A DNA stretch of 64,000 nucleotides, taken from Nitrospirales bacterium. GTDB lineage: Bacteria > Nitrospirota > Nitrospiria > Nitrospirales > UBA8639. The stretch covers positions 1-64,000 of the forward strand of contig JAHRAQ010000009.1 in assembly GCA_020027205.1 (NCBI GenBank). Reading direction: 5' to 3'. Positions 46,209 to 53,974 of the stretch are shown here, one piece after another. The notes under the pieces are model-generated. The model made no database searches. It saw only the letters and a program-made list of their open reading frames with translations, and was not told the origin of the DNA. How positions within the stretch are numbered: position 1 is the first letter of the stretch; each line of letters opens with the position of its first letter. Position numbers and translations under genes: made by a program.

Positions 46209-46895
46209 TCAGGCCAGAAGGGACTCGGCTTCGTCAGGGGGTACTCGGCGGAATTTTCGCCCGGTGCGGGTGCGGTCAAGCAGCGCGACTTCAAGCGCGC
46301 GAAGCGACACGGGCTGCCCCGTCGCGGTTTCAAGCGCCTTCATGCATCTGGTGAGAGCCGTGTTCAGGTCCGGCGCGTCTCCCTCCCCTTCGGCGCTACG
46401 CAGGGCGGAGGCCACATCTTCCGACCGTCCGCCGATGGCGATACACCGCTTTTCGTGCACAATTGTTCCATCGAACGCGATGCGATAAAACTCCGTCTGC
46501 TCCGGCCCGTCGCCGATCTGGGCCAGCAGAATTTCCACTTCAAAGGGTTTTAATTCCTGGCTGAAAATCGTGCCCAGGGTCTGCGAATACCCGTTGGCCA
46601 GGGCGCGCGCCGTGACGTCTTCGCGGCTGTACATAAACCCCTTCAGGTCGGCGTGCTGAATGCCCGCTTTGCGCAGACTTTCAAATTCGCTGTATTTGCC
46701 CGCGCCGGAAAAGGCGATGTTGTCGTAGATTTCCGAAATTTTGAACAGGGACGTGCTGGGATTATCCGCCACGAACAGCGCGCCATCGCGGTATTCCATG
46801 GCAATAATGGACCGGCCTCTGGCAATGCCTTTTTGGGCATACTCGGCCTTGTCCTGCATCAGTTGTTCGGGGGAAACGTAAAAGGGCAGCGTCAT
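46209..46895 (-). CDS. prcA: Proteasome subunit alpha
   Basis: The product has 228 residues. It starts MTLPFYVSPEQLMQDKAEYAQKGIARGRSIIAMEY, the N-terminal gate helix and first strand of bacterial alpha subunits, and continues with SLFKISEIYDNIAFSGAGKYSEFESLRKAG. It has no catalytic Thr. It forms the outer heptameric ring of the 20S core, docking the ARC ATPase. The start overlaps the prcB stop by four bases (ATGA). A 214-bp gap follows before pafA, the largest in the operon. Confidence 0.95.
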   Translation of the reverse strand: MTLPFYVSPEQLMQDKAEYAQKGIARGRSIIAMEYRDGALFVADNPSTSLFKISEIYDNIAFSGAGKYSEFESLRKAGIQHADLKGFMYSREDVTARALANGYSQTLGTIFSQELKPFEVEILLAQIGDGPEQTEFYRIAFDGTIVHEKRCIAIGGRSEDVASALRSAEGEGDAPDLNTALTRCMKALETATGQPVSLRALEVALLDRTRTGRKFRRVPPDEAESLLA

Positions 46896-47728
46896 CGTGT
46901 GTCACGCTCCGACCGCGCCCGGGCCAGTTGGTCGCACAGGCGCGCCACCTCGGCGTCGTCCGCGTCCGACACGCCGCGGGCATCGACAAATTTCATGGTG
47001 GGATAAATGCCGCGGAACACATCGGGGCCTCCCGTGCCCACGTCCTCTTCCGCCGCGCTCAAGAGCGCCTCCAGCCCCAACGCCATCACGTCCCGCTCGG
47101 ACAGATTTTTTCGAAACCGTTCTTTCATGGTCACACGGGCGTCTTTGCCGCCGGACCCCACGGCGTGATAATCCGTTTCCTCGTATTTCCCGCCCGTCAC
47201 GTCATATTTAAAAATCCGGCCCCGGCGCTGTTTTACGTCAAACCCCACAAACAACGGGATCACGACCAGCCCCTGCATGACCATGGGCAGATTCGCTTTC
47301 ACCATGTGCCCCAGGCGGTTCGCCTTGCCTTCGCAGGACAACAGGACGCCGTCCAGTTTTTCATAATGCTCCAGTTCGATGCTGAACAATCTGGCCATTT
47401 CAAGACACGGGCCGGCGGCGCCCGCGATGGCGATGGCGGAATGGCTGTCCGTGGTGAACACCTTCTCCATGCGCCGGGCCGCGACCTGATACCCTTCCAC
47501 CGCGCGGCGGTCCCCGACGATCATCGCGCCCCGGTCGTATTTGACGGCCAACACGGTCGTGCCGTGCGAGAGACTGGCCAGCACGTTCCGCTGCATCTCA
47601 TCGGCCGGCACAGGACGCCACTCCGCGCCCCAGCGCACCGCCGGCGTCAGGTCGGGTTTCGCCTGTTGAAGAAAATCAAAAAAACTCGAACACTGCCCCA
47701 CGGGCCTGTTCAATCCCATCCATTCCAT
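46892..47728 (-). CDS. prcB: Proteasome subunit beta
   Basis: The product has 278 residues. A propeptide of about 56 residues ends in SLSHG, followed by TTVLAVKYDRGAMIVGDRRAV. Thr57 would be the nucleophile after autocleavage, with Asp and Lys of GDRR and MEKVF completing the site. It forms the inner catalytic rings. Only 53 bases lie between the dop stop and this start, where Pup is normally encoded. No clear Shine-Dalgarno precedes the ATG; a second ATG is three codons later. Confidence 0.95.
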   Translation of the reverse strand: MEWMGLNRPVGQCSSFFDFLQQAKPDLTPAVRWGAEWRPVPADEMQRNVLASLSHGTTVLAVKYDRGAMIVGDRRAVEGYQVAARRMEKVFTTDSHSAIAIAGAAGPCLEMARLFSIELEHYEKLDGVLLSCEGKANRLGHMVKANLPMVMQGLVVIPLFVGFDVKQRRGRIFKYDVTGGKYEETDYHAVGSGGKDARVTMKERFRKNLSERDVMALGLEALLSAAEEDVGTGGPDVFRGIYPTMKFVDARGVSDADDAEVARLCDQLARARSERDTR

Positions 47729-47781
47729 GCGTCACCGTGGCCCGGAACCGGCGTCCCGTGCGTCGTTCCCGCGCTTCACGC

Positions 47782-49251
47782 TCAACACGCCAACCGTTCA
47801 AGGAGTTCGCGCGGCGTGTCCACTCCGTCAAACAATTCATCGGTCACGGCCTGCGTGCCCCGCAGGGGATCCATAAGCGGCACCCGTTTCACGGAAGGCT
47901 CTCCCACGTCGAAGAGCACGGACGTCCAACTCGCGCCGTAGACCTGGCCGGGAAATTTCCGCAGACAGGCCCCCCGGAAATACGCGCGCGTGTCCTTCGG
48001 CGCGTGCCATTCCGCGTCGGCAATGTCCCCGTCATCCAGCACCCGCTCCATGCGCCGGTTCCGTTCAAGCGCGTAATACAAACCTTTGCCGGGCCGCACG
48101 TCATGGTACTGCAAGTCCAGCAGGGCGACCCGCGGACTGTCCCACCCGCAGCCTTTTCGGTCCAGATACGATTCAATCATGCGTCGTTTCGCCACCCAGT
48201 CCAGTTCACCCGCCAGTTGCCACGGATCCCGTTCGAGTTTGTCCAGTACGGTTTCCCACTTCACCAGAATATCCTTGGTCGCGGGCGACAACTCGCGGCA
48301 GGCGTAAAACTCATGCGCGGCCTCGAGCCAGGCCCGTTGAATGGCCAGCGCGTTGGTCACGCCGCCGCCGGCCAGTTTCAGGTCCGCCTTGACGGTGAGG
48401 TCGCGTGAGACAATCCCGGCCGCGGCCACGGGATTGTCCATCTCCCACGAAGGACAGGCCGCGCCCTCGTCCAGCATCTGCGTGACCACCGCCGTCGTGC
48501 CCACTTTTAAATACGTGGACCACTCCGCCATGTTGGCGTCACCGACGATCACATGCAAGCGTCGAAACCGCGCGGCGTCCGCGTGAGGCTCGTCCCGCGT
48601 GTTGATCATGGGCCGCTTGACCATGGTGTTCAGGTCGACCAGGCATTCAAAAAAGTCGGCGCGCTGGGAGATTTGATACCGCGCGGGCGCGGCGCCGTTC
48701 TCCGCCCCGACCTTGCCCGCGCCCGCGACAATGGGGCGCGACACAAAGAACGGCGGCAAGGTCCGCACAATGGTTTCGAACGGCACGGCGCGGGTCATCA
48801 GATAATTTTCATGGTAGCCGTAACTGTTGCCTTTGCCGTCGGAGTTGTTCTTATACACGACGCAGTCATGGCCGCTCCGTGCCAGAGCCTCCAGGCACCG
48901 GGCCAGCACGAGTTCGCCCGCGCGTTCATACGCGACCAGGTCACGGGCCGTCCCGCATTCCGGCGTGGCATACTCCGGATGCGCGCCGTCCACGTACAGC
49001 CGGCCGGCGTTCGGCAACAACTTGTTGAGCGCGCGATTGTAGTCGGGGCCGGGCCGCTCGCGTTCCCCCTCCACGTCAAACCCGCGGGCGTCCCGCAGAG
49101 GGTTTTCGTTTTCGTAATCCCACAGCGCCCGCGGAGCGGGAAGCGACGGATACCCGCCGATCAGCCGGAGGGACGTTTCCACGGGGTCGGACGACGGGAG
49201 GCGGCGCGAGGCCACGCCAAATTCGGTTTCCGTCCCGATAATACGCTGCAC
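47782..49251 (-). CDS. dop: Depupylase/deamidase Dop
   Basis: The product has 489 residues from GTG 49251, with GAGG five bases upstream. Starts QRIIGTETEFGVASR, then DYNRALNKLLPNAGRLYVDGAHPEYATPECGT, VYKNNSDGKGNSYGYHENYLM, MINTRDEPHADAARFRRLHVIVGDANMAEWSTYLKVGTTAVV, and GWDSPRVALLDLQYHDVRPGKGLYYAL. It shares the PafA fold. Family role: deamidates Pup-Gln to Pup-Glu and removes Pup from substrates. It lies 30 bases after the ARC gene. Distinguished from PafA by the extra segment after residue 35 (YPSLPAPRALWDYENENPLRDARGFD), matching the Dop loop region. Confidence 0.94.
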   Translation of the reverse strand: MQRIIGTETEFGVASRRLPSSDPVETSLRLIGGYPSLPAPRALWDYENENPLRDARGFDVEGERERPGPDYNRALNKLLPNAGRLYVDGAHPEYATPECGTARDLVAYERAGELVLARCLEALARSGHDCVVYKNNSDGKGNSYGYHENYLMTRAVPFETIVRTLPPFFVSRPIVAGAGKVGAENGAAPARYQISQRADFFECLVDLNTMVKRPMINTRDEPHADAARFRRLHVIVGDANMAEWSTYLKVGTTAVVTQMLDEGAACPSWEMDNPVAAAGIVSRDLTVKADLKLAGGGVTNALAIQRAWLEAAHEFYACRELSPATKDILVKWETVLDKLERDPWQLAGELDWVAKRRMIESYLDRKGCGWDSPRVALLDLQYHDVRPGKGLYYALERNRRMERVLDDGDIADAEWHAPKDTRAYFRGACLRKFPGQVYGASWTSVLFDVGEPSVKRVPLMDPLRGTQAVTDELFDGVDTPRELLERLAC

Positions 49252-49281
49252 AGGGGCCTCATTCCGCCGCGAGTTGGCGTG

Positions 49282-50961
49282 TCACAGGTAATGCCCGGCG
49301 CGCACGACTTCAATTTCCCGCGTGTCTTCGGAACCGGACGTCAGCGTTCGAACGTGGACGATTTTCTCGCCCTTTTTCCCGGCGATGCGCGCCCAGTCAT
49401 CGGGATTGGTCGTATTGGGAAGATCTTCGTGCTCCTTGAATTCCTCCCGAATGGCGCACAAAAAGTCTTCTTCCCGCAACCCCGGTTCCCCGGCGCGAAT
49501 GGCACGCTTCACCGCGGACTTTTTGGCCCGCGAGACCACGCCCTCAATCAGGGCGCCGCTGGAAAAATCCCGGAAATACAGGATGTCTTTTTCTCCGGTG
49601 GCGTACGTCACTTCAAGAAACCGGTTGGCCTCGGACGCGGCATACATCGCCTCCACCGTGACGTCGATCAGGCGCGCGGCCAGCGCCTTTCGGTCCCCGC
49701 CGTGCCGAGCCAGTTCCGCGTCGGCAAACGGCAGATCGCCGATGAGATATTTGGCAAAAATATCACGGGCGCCGTCCTTCTCCGGTCTGGGAATCTTGAC
49801 CTTCACGTCCAACCGCCCCGGCCGCAACACCGCCGGGTCAATCAGGTCCTGCCGATTGCTGGCCCCGATGACGATCACGTTTTGCAGTCTCTCCACCCCG
49901 TCAATTTCGGCCAGAAACTGCGGGACGACGGTGGATTCAATATCGGAGGAAATCCCCGACCCGCGCGTGCGGAACAGGGCGTCCATCTCATCGAAAAACA
50001 CAATCACCGGATTCCCCGTGGCCGCCTTGTCCCGCGCTTTGGCAAACACTTCCCGGATGTAGCGTTCGGATTCGCCCACGTATTTGTTCAGCAGTTCCGG
50101 CCCCTTCACGTGCAGGAAATACCCGCGCAGGTCTCTGCCGGACAAATGCCGCAATTTTTGCGAAATGGAATTGGCCACCGCTTTGGCGATCATCGTCTTG
50201 CCGCACCCCGGAGGCCCGTACAACAGAATGCCTTTGGGCGGCGTGAGGTGATATTCCCGAAAGAGCGCGGGATGCAAAAACGGCAACTCCACGGCGTCGG
50301 TCACCCGCTCCACTTCCTTCGCCAGCCCCCCGACGTCTTCGTAGCGCACGTCGGGAATTTCTTCGATCACCAACTCTTCGATTTCGGATTTGGGCACCTT
50401 CTCGATGACGTAGCCCGACCGGCCGTCATAGAGCAAACGATCGCCGACGCCGAGAGGTTCGGCCAGCAGCGGCTCGCCCAACTCGACGACCCGTTCCTCA
50501 TCGTGATGCAACTGAATCAGCGCCCGCGTCTCATCCAGTCGATCCTTCAACCGCACCACCTGCCCCTGGGAGTCAAAGGCCCGCGCCTCAATGATGTTCA
50601 GGGCTTCATTCACAATCACTTCCTGCCCCTTGCGCAACGCCGCGCCGTCAACGGCCTGATGCACGCTGACGCGCATTTTTCTCCCCGAAACATAAACGTT
50701 GGCGCTGTCATCCTCGTTCAGACTGCAAAAGAGCGCGTAGGACGACGGGGGCGCCGTCAGTTTGGCGATCTCGGCGCGGAGGGTTTCGATGTGGGCCTTG
50801 GCTTCCCGAAGGCTGGCTTTCAGGCGTTCGTTGTGTTTGTGAGCCTGCTGCAGCCGGCTCCTGGCGTCATGGACGTTCCGCACTTCATGCGCCAGGGACT
50901 CGAGTTCCCCCCGCAACTTCTCCAACTCCCGATTCGACTCCTCGTGCTTTCGCAATCCCAT
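49282..50961 (-). CDS. Proteasomal AAA ATPase ARC/Mpa
   Basis: The product has 559 residues from ATG 50961. The longer frame reaches into repeat DNA and across the promoter. Order: N-terminal coiled coil ([35 protein letters not shown] ...), tandem OB domains, AAA domain with Walker [14 protein letters not shown], Walker [36 protein letters not shown] and [21 protein letters not shown]. It ends GHYL, close to the GQYL tail of mycobacterial Mpa, whose Tyr opens the 20S gate. The coiled coil recruits Pup in known systems. First gene of the proteasome operon. Confidence 0.95.
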   Translation of the reverse strand: MGLRKHEESNRELEKLRGELESLAHEVRNVHDARSRLQQAHKHNERLKASLREAKAHIETLRAEIAKLTAPPSSYALFCSLNEDDSANVYVSGRKMRVSVHQAVDGAALRKGQEVIVNEALNIIEARAFDSQGQVVRLKDRLDETRALIQLHHDEERVVELGEPLLAEPLGVGDRLLYDGRSGYVIEKVPKSEIEELVIEEIPDVRYEDVGGLAKEVERVTDAVELPFLHPALFREYHLTPPKGILLYGPPGCGKTMIAKAVANSISQKLRHLSGRDLRGYFLHVKGPELLNKYVGESERYIREVFAKARDKAATGNPVIVFFDEMDALFRTRGSGISSDIESTVVPQFLAEIDGVERLQNVIVIGASNRQDLIDPAVLRPGRLDVKVKIPRPEKDGARDIFAKYLIGDLPFADAELARHGGDRKALAARLIDVTVEAMYAASEANRFLEVTYATGEKDILYFRDFSSGALIEGVVSRAKKSAVKRAIRAGEPGLREEDFLCAIREEFKEHEDLPNTTNPDDWARIAGKKGEKIVHVRTLTSGSEDTREIEVVRAGHYL

Positions 50962-51101
50962 AAACTTCGCCACGCAGGATGATCGACGGCACGGACACCC
51001 GCCCGCGCGCGACAGGGATCGTTCCGGCTTCGCGCCCCCCGTTCCCGGCCGCCGGGACCGCCACGGCTTTGCGTCTCCGGTGGCCCCGCGTTTCCGAACG
51101 C

Positions 51102-51131
51102 ATCCTAGCACCGGGTTTCGGAAAGGGTCAA
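51102..51131 (-). promoter_or_regulatory. Promoter of the proteasome operon
   Basis: On the minus strand: TTGACC, 18-bp spacer, TAGGAT followed by GCG. It lies about 140 bases upstream of the ARC ATG. The thi operon promoter has the same -10 and following bases. Confidence 0.65.
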
Positions 51132-51134
51132 TAT

Positions 51135-51345
51135 AACAACCGCCACCGCCGCCGTTACCGCCACCGTCGCCGCCGCCGCCGTCACTGCCACTATCCGTCA
51201 TTCCCGACATCTTTAGTCGGGAATCCATCTTTCAGTTGTCTTTTCCTCTTCCCCTTTGGTTATGACAAGGGAAAAGAAGGATGGATTCCCGACTACTAAC
51301 GCCTGCCCCCGACGTTATTAATCGGGGGTCGGGAATGACGGAGGA
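51135..51345. repeat. REPIN-like pair, cluster 11, with flanking CCGCCGTCAC microsatellites
   Basis: A CCGCCACCGCCGCC-type microsatellite (51138-51192) borders a facing pair of palindromes (51202-51228 and 51287-51340), the second with an inserted GCCCCCGA/TCGGGGG hairpin. This is the only REPIN-like cluster seen between 34 and 64 kb. Confidence 0.85.
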
Positions 51346-51415
51346 AGAAAGGCCGCCGCCGTCACCGTCACCGCCGCCGCCGCCGTCACCGCCGCCGTCA
51401 CCGCCGCCGTCACCG
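51346..51415. repeat. TCACCGCCGCCG microsatellite at the thiE 3' end
   Basis: About five imperfect 9- to 12-base units. On the minus strand they read GGTGACGGCGGC; the TGA of the first unit is the thiE stop codon. Confidence 0.7.
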
Positions 51416-52051
51416 CAAGCCGCATCGGCGGAACTGCGCGGCGTACTGCCGGACCGCCTCCCGTGGAGACGCGGCCTGCATGATGGAGGAGATCACCGCC
51501 ACGCCAAAGGCGCCGGCGTCCATCACCTCCGCCACGCGGGCGGGCGTGATCCCGCCAATCGCATACAGGGGTATTCGACACCGCCGGCCGGCCTCGCGAA
51601 GCGCGGCCACGCCCAGCGCGGGGCCGTACTCCCGTTTTGAAGGCGTCTCGAACACCGGGCCGAGCACCGCGAAGTCCGCGCCGTCCCGTTCGCGTTGGAG
51701 CGCCTCGGCCGGGGAATGAACCGACGCCCCGATGAGATACTCGTCGCCCAGGCAGGCCCTGGCCTCTTTGACGGACAGACTGTCGGATCGAAGATGCACA
51801 CCGGCCGCGCGAGTGGCGAGAACCAGATCCACGCGGTCATTGATCACACACGGCACGCGGAAGGGACGCGCCGCCTGCTGAATCGCCTCCACCACCCGCA
51901 ACAGGTCACGGGTGCCGAGGTCTTTTTCACGAATCTGGATCGTCATGCCCCGTTCGGGGATGATGTCCGTGAGGAGTCGCACCAAACCGTCCTCGCCGGC
52001 GTGACGCCGGTCGGTGATCACGTACAGGGGAGCAAGGCGGCGTGTGGGCAC
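51410..52051 (-). CDS. thiE: Thiamine-phosphate synthase
   Basis: The product has 213 residues from GTG 52051 (VPTRRLAPLYVITDRRHAG). It has the TIM-barrel motifs IQIREKDLGTRDLL, VINDRVDLVLATRAAGVHLRSDSLSV, YLIGASVHSPAEAL, DFAVLGPVFETPSKREYGPALG and YAIGGITPARVAEVMDAGAFGVAVISSI. It joins HMP-PP and thiazole phosphate. The ATG at 52126, five bases after the thiG stop, opens the same frame but lies in a 22-bp tandem duplication, so I prefer the GTG although neither has a good ribosome site. Confidence 0.9.
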   Translation of the reverse strand: MPTRRLAPLYVITDRRHAGEDGLVRLLTDIIPERGMTIQIREKDLGTRDLLRVVEAIQQAARPFRVPCVINDRVDLVLATRAAGVHLRSDSLSVKEARACLGDEYLIGASVHSPAEALQRERDGADFAVLGPVFETPSKREYGPALGVAALREAGRRCRIPLYAIGGITPARVAEVMDAGAFGVAVISSIMQAASPREAVRQYAAQFRRCGLR

Positions 52052-52088
52052 GGAAAGGGGAACGCCCGCGGGGTGGTCACATCGGTCT

Positions 52089-52132
52089 GCGTGATGCCGG
52101 CCATTGGCCTGCGTTATGCCGGCCATTGGCCT
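52089..52132. repeat. 22-bp tandem duplication at the thiG-thiE junction
   Basis: Two copies of a 22-base unit (52089-52110 and 52111-52132) differ at one base. The length is not a multiple of three, so the ATG of one copy is in frame with thiE and the other is not. Confidence 0.85.
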
Positions 52133-52904
52133 ACGCCATGCCGTCCATCGGGCTGCTCGCCGTGGCGTAGAGTTTCCGGGGAATGCGGCCGGCCTTGCAG
52201 GCCAGCCGCCCGGCGGTGACCGCGTACTTCATGGCTTCGGCCATGGCAATCGGGTCGGCGGCGCCCGCAATCGCGGTGTTCATCAACACCGCGTCGGCCC
52301 CGTATTCCATCGCCAGGGCCGCGTCGGACGCGGTGCCGACGCCCGCGTCGACAATCACGGGCACCTTCACGGTGTCCATGATGATTTGCAGGTTGCAGGG
52401 ATTGCGAATGCCCAGCCCGGACCCGATGGGCGCCGCCAGGGGCATGACCGCCGGGCATCCGATATCCACGAGTTTCCGCGCCACCACGGGATCATCGTTG
52501 GTGTACGGCAGCACCACAAAGCCCTCCTTGATCAGGATTGTGGCCGCGTCAAGGAGTCCGGCGGTGTCGGGAAACAGGGTGCGCTCGTCGCCGATAACTT
52601 CCAGTTTCACCATGTCCGACACGCCGGCCGCGCGGGCCAGCCGCGCATAGCGCACGGCGTCGTCCACGGTGTAGCACCCGGCGGTGTTGGGCAGAATGGT
52701 GTACTGTTTGGGGTCGAGATAATCCAGCAGGTTTTCGGCGTTGCGATCCGTGATATTGACCCGGCGCACCGCCACCGTCACCACGTCGGCGCCGGAGGCT
52801 TCCACGGCGCGGCGCGTTTCCGCAAAGTCCTTGTATTTGCCCGTCCCCACCCACAAGCGGGAGCGAAACTCCCGCCCGGCGATGACCAACCTGTCGGCGT
52901 TCAT
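52131..52904 (-). CDS. thiG: Thiazole synthase
   Basis: The product has 257 residues. Motifs: [128 protein letters not shown]. The active-site Lys is in VKLEVIGD. It builds the thiazole ring using sulfur from ThiS thiocarboxylate. Start overlaps the thiS stop by four bases. Confidence 0.95.
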   Translation of the reverse strand: MNADRLVIAGREFRSRLWVGTGKYKDFAETRRAVEASGADVVTVAVRRVNITDRNAENLLDYLDPKQYTILPNTAGCYTVDDAVRYARLARAAGVSDMVKLEVIGDERTLFPDTAGLLDAATILIKEGFVVLPYTNDDPVVARKLVDIGCPAVMPLAAPIGSGLGIRNPCNLQIIMDTVKVPVIVDAGVGTASDAALAMEYGADAVLMNTAIAGAADPIAMAEAMKYAVTAGRLACKAGRIPRKLYATASSPMDGMA

Positions 52905-53203
52905 GCGGGTACTCCATCTCTTCGCGCCGCGTCCCGGCGCCGGTGACGTGGCGCGACGGCGCGCAGGGGATTCCCCGCGAGGCCGCGTTCGGAGCCGCGG
53001 CGGGCGCCGCCGCCGATAAAACTCATAATCTCAACACGGTCGCCGGCGCGCAGGGGGCGGGTGTCGAAGTCCCGCTGTTCGAGTATCTCACGGTTGATTT
53101 CCACGGCCACCTGCGCCACGTGCAACTCCAAATCCCGGAGCAGACCGCGCACCGTCATGTCCTCACAAACTTCGCGCGAATCGCCATTGACTTGAATATT
53201 CAT
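52901..53203 (-). CDS. thiS: Sulfur carrier ThiS with C-terminal extension
   Basis: The product has 100 residues. The first 66 are a beta-grasp ThiS ([12 protein letters not shown] ... [35 protein letters not shown]). Normal ThiS ends exactly at GG, which is adenylated and thiocarboxylated. Here 34 more residues, mostly Arg, Ala and Gly ([16 protein letters not shown] ... GVPA), follow without interruption up to a stop that overlaps the thiG start. Either the tail is removed by a protease, as known for other sulfur carriers such as QbsE, or the reading is altered by mutation. No ThiF or JAMM protease is nearby. Confidence 0.88.
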   Translation of the reverse strand: MNIQVNGDSREVCEDMTVRGLLRDLELHVAQVAVEINREILEQRDFDTRPLRAGDRVEIMSFIGGGARRGSERGLAGNPLRAVAPRHRRRDAARRDGVPA

Positions 53204-53293
53204 GCGTGGAATGCTTCACACAACGCGGGCCGGCGCCCGCCGAATCCCGGCCGCCCTCCCGGCACCGCGCGCCGTTCAGGGCCGCCCGGTCGC

Positions 53294-53323
53294 ATCCTAC
53301 GAGAGCCTCTCCGGCCTTGTCAA
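53294..53323 (-). promoter_or_regulatory. Promoter of the thiSGE operon
   Basis: On the minus strand: a perfect TTGACA, 18-bp spacer, TAGGAT followed by GCG. The leader to thiS is about 85 bases, and I see no TPP riboswitch in it. Confidence 0.7.
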
Positions 53324-53417
53324 TTTGGGAACGCGGCCGGAGAACGGCGGCGGCGCGGACGGACGTCCCGGTTCGCGCCGGCGGCGGCGCCGGACATCCT
53401 TCACTCGACGACACGAC

Positions 53418-53897
53418 ATGGCCACCGCCCACGACGCCAACAACACCATTGCCAACATCTTCCTGTCCATGGCGGCGCTGTTACGGGAACAGGGAGAAAA
53501 TCCGTACCGGGTTCGCGCCTACACGCGCGCCGCCGACACCCTGGCCCGCCTGGAATCGCCCATTGCCGACATCGCGCGCGCGGGGGACCTCCGCACCCTG
53601 CCCGGCATCGGCAAAGACCTTGCGGAAAAAATCCGCGAATATCTGGACACGGGCGCCATTCAGGCGTATGAGCAACTCAAAACGCCCCTGCCGCCGGCCA
53701 TTCGTCAATGGGCGCGCCTCCCCGGTCTGTCCGACCCCATTGTGCACGATGTGTATTACCGGCTGGGCATTCGCACGCTGGACGATCTGGAAACCCTCGT
53801 CCGCTCCCACATGCTGCGCACGCGCCCCGGCGTCCGCGTGACCGCGGACGAACTGCTCGAAGCCCTTCAACGGTTGCGCGCGGAGTCGATAACGTAA
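53418..53897 (+). CDS. Helix-hairpin-helix protein, PolX N-terminal domain only
   Basis: The product has 159 residues. NTIANIFLSMAALLREQGENPYRVRAYTRAADTLARLESPIADIARAGDLRTLPGIGKDLAEKIREYLDTGAIQAYEQLK is the 8-kDa-like domain that begins bacterial family X DNA polymerases, with HhH LPGIGKDLAEKI. A second HhH-like stretch follows (RLPGLSDPIVHDVYYRLGIRTLDDLETLV). The polymerase palm and PHP exonuclease are missing, and no remnant follows. It may bind gapped DNA. It reads divergently from thiS; the frame before the ATG is GC-rich and unlike protein. Confidence 0.82.
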   Translation: MATAHDANNTIANIFLSMAALLREQGENPYRVRAYTRAADTLARLESPIADIARAGDLRTLPGIGKDLAEKIREYLDTGAIQAYEQLKTPLPPAIRQWARLPGLSDPIVHDVYYRLGIRTLDDLETLVRSHMLRTRPGVRVTADELLEALQRLRAESIT

Positions 53898-53974
53898 CGC
53901 CTTAGCCGTTTCGGCACACGGCTTGCCGGAAATCCGCGCCCCCGCCGACGCCGCGCGCCCTCCCCGTGGCGAAC

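Noticed and set aside
48553-50982. An 809-codon open frame on the plus strand opposite dop and ARC
   Set aside because: It is antisense to two well-supported genes and shows no recognisable domain, only GC-driven openness.
51135-51190. Microsatellites as coding parts of a Gly/Asp-rich protein
   Set aside because: Although one frame reads GDGG-like sequence, no start, ribosome site or continuing frame supports translation.
6777-51345. CRISPR arrays suggested by the many repeats
   Set aside because: Copies are palindromic, scattered in pairs and unevenly spaced, with no constant-length unique spacers and no cas genes.
53204-53417. TPP riboswitch before thiS
   Set aside because: The conserved CTGAGA and the GAACCTGAT-type and ACCAGCGTAGGGA-type blocks are absent from the reverse strand here.
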